DNA of 62,721 nt from Acinetobacter lwoffii (GTDB taxonomy: Bacteria > Pseudomonadota > Gammaproteobacteria > Pseudomonadales > Moraxellaceae): NCBI RefSeq assembly GCF_002321025.1, contig NZ_DCLL01000002.1, positions 1 to 62,721 on the forward strand, in the 5' to 3' direction. The notes beneath the pieces are model-generated. The model saw only the letters and a list, made by a program, of their open reading frames with translations. It did not search any database and was not told where the DNA came from. The translations under genes were made by a program, and so were the position numbers. Below, one piece after another: positions 61,889-62,721 of this stretch (its first letter is position 1; every line of letters starts with the position of its first letter).

Positions 61889-61915
61889 GAAAAAGCACCT
61901 TTAGGTGCTTTTTTT
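61889..61915 (+). terminator. intrinsic terminator of the cold-shock gene
   Basis: AAAAAGCACC and GGTGCTTTTT around TTTA, followed by further T. Confidence 0.88.
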
Positions 61916-62046
61916 AGCACTGAAGATTCATAATTTCGGTGAAAGGTTTTCTACTTGTCTGTTTAGCTCATTAACAGTGAATTTTTAAGAATCATGTTTC
62001 TGAATCACTGCTGTTGTAAGCGTTGCTCTATAAAGAAATAGAAATG

Positions 62047-62075
62047 AAAAACCCTGGCATCTGCCAGGGGTTTTC
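62047..62075. terminator. orphan terminator-like hairpin
   Basis: AAAACCCTGGCA and TGCCAGGGGTTTT around TC. The T run is slightly longer on the minus strand, but no gene ends here on that strand. It could be a remnant of a gene displaced by the insertion sequence to the right. Confidence 0.55.
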
Positions 62076-62331
62076 CGTATGGGTTCGCTTGGTATAACTC
62101 CTGTCTTACCTTACTTTCCTTGTATTTATCTATTGTTATTCTTGTGCGGAACGTCCTGTTCCTGTTAAAGCTATCATAGGAAATTTACACTATTCAAAAC
62201 AGCCGCAAAGTGCTGGAATTGATGTAAGCGAATGCTTACAAGAATAGACAGAGATAATAAATTTCAAATACTTAGAAAATCGAGCATCTATAAAAAAAGG
62301 AAGCTTAAGCTCATTGCTGTCCCACAATTTT

Positions 62332-62721
62332 TCACAAGAGGAAGCTCATTTGAGCTTCCTCTTGTTTTATGGGTATTTTATCGGGTGAAAATAAAGCTTT
62401 TAAAGTTCTTCTTTCAAACAAATTCACTTGAATTATTCTGAGTAAACGTTGAACTGTCCAACCTGTTTTTCCTAAATGTTGAGCGAAACTCACCAATAAA
62501 TAGGCGATCATCGCAATCCAGATTTGTGTCTGAATTGCGTTCCTGCTGCGGCCTAGAAACGCTTTTAATTTGAGATTCTGCTTAATCGCCTTAAAGAACA
62601 GCTCAACTTTCCAACGATCTTTATAAATCGCCGCAATGGTGGAGGCGGCTAAATGAAAGTTATTGCTGAGAAAGCTAAAGTGCTTGCCACTTTGCTGATC
62701 TCTATATTCAATTCTTCTTAA
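62332..62721 (-). mobile_element. IS4-family transposase, C-terminal part (cut by window edge)
   Basis: On the minus strand 129 codons are open from the window edge to TGA at 62334-62332. They carry the C-terminal signature of IS4-family DDE transposases, Y-(2)-R-(3)-E-(6)-K, in IYKDRWKVELFFKAIKQNLK, including the catalytic Glu, followed by LKAFLGRSRNAIQTQIWIAMIAYLL. The frame is intact as far as visible. The start and the upstream end of the element lie outside the window; the downstream end is somewhere left of 62332 and cannot be placed with certainty. Confidence 0.85.
62335..62364 (-). terminator. perfect hairpin at the transposase 3' end
   Basis: CAAGAGGAAGCTC and GAGCTTCCTCTTG, a perfect 13-base inverted repeat around four bases, covers the last ten codons of the transposase gene. 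It can stop transcription leaving the element or protect against read-in. Confidence 0.6.

Noticed and set aside
62224..62239. Palindrome GTAAGC-GAAT-GCTTAC near the insertion sequence
   Set aside because: It is short and isolated, with no second copy, no T run, and no clear relation to a promoter or element end.
62232..62441. Open frame of 69 codons on the plus strand at the insertion-sequence end
   Set aside because: It runs over the transposase 3' end and its hairpin, and has no family features.
1..62721. tRNA, rRNA or CRISPR features
   Set aside because: No cloverleaf with CCA-type end, no ribosomal RNA sequence and no regularly spaced direct repeats were found on either strand by reading.

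Overview
The window is a chromosomal segment of a gamma-proteobacterium, almost certainly Acinetobacter. The main evidence is an Omp33-36-type porin, the order murG-murC-ddlB-ftsQ-ftsA-ftsZ-lpxC followed by a divergent dciA-like gene, and moderate-to-low GC with AT-rich intergenic DNA. Species cannot be fixed from the sequence. Most of the window is ordinary core genome. No tRNA, rRNA, CRISPR array or complete mobile element was seen.

Layout. 1-916: a decayed AbiJ-like abortive-infection gene followed by a three-hairpin repeat. 935-4700: a membrane diguanylate cyclase, a gene-free kilobase with two oppositely oriented candidate small RNAs, and the Omp33-36 porin. 4716-7575: a BCCT (choline/betaine) transporter and a K+-channel-like protein with an unusual pore signature. 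7824-22576: an acetate block (yjcH-actP, the SLC5-linked hybrid kinase crbS-like, the LuxR-type regulator crbR-like, and acs) interleaved with a sulfone/sulfonate block (msuE-sfnG and a DszC-like monooxygenase) and a photolyase. 22846-29606: DUF805 protein, MscS channel, rsmE, two facing copies of the three-hairpin repeat, waaA, an arsR-old-yellow-enzyme pair and prfB with its programmed +1 frameshift. 30107-31940: two more paralogues of the porin family. 31994-39532: recJ, pdxH, glmM, guaB, a YkgJ-type Cys-cluster protein, an MBL-fold protein, and a GDT1-type Mn exporter behind a yybP-ykoY riboswitch. 39876-44581: aceF and aceE. 44909-54357: an M23 peptidase, dciA, lpxC and the division/peptidoglycan cluster. 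54782-61122: a frameshifted MFS gene, gshB, DUF3565, a copper operon (broken leader gene, copA, copB) and a small membrane protein. 61663-62721: a cold-shock protein and the 3' end of an IS4-family transposase cut by the window edge.

How the genes work together. ActP imports acetate, Acs activates it, and the CrbS/CrbR-like pair is the expected sensor and regulator of both. MsuE supplies reduced flavin to SfnG, and the DszC-like enzyme belongs to the same sulfur-scavenging group. GlmM, MurG, MurC and DdlB feed peptidoglycan synthesis, FtsQ/A/Z build the divisome, and LpxC and WaaA act in lipid A-Kdo synthesis.

The least explained signals are non-coding. They are a repeat of three consecutive hairpins whose arms change by compensation between copies (824-916, 25249-25354, 25470-25563), the two facing sRNA-like units at 2903-3310 with identical -35, spacer and -10 architecture, and a common TTGAC-N16 promoter design in front of the three porin paralogues. 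Three genes look broken by small mutations: abiJ-like (two nonsense codons), the MFS gene (one extra T) and the copper leader gene (one missing A).
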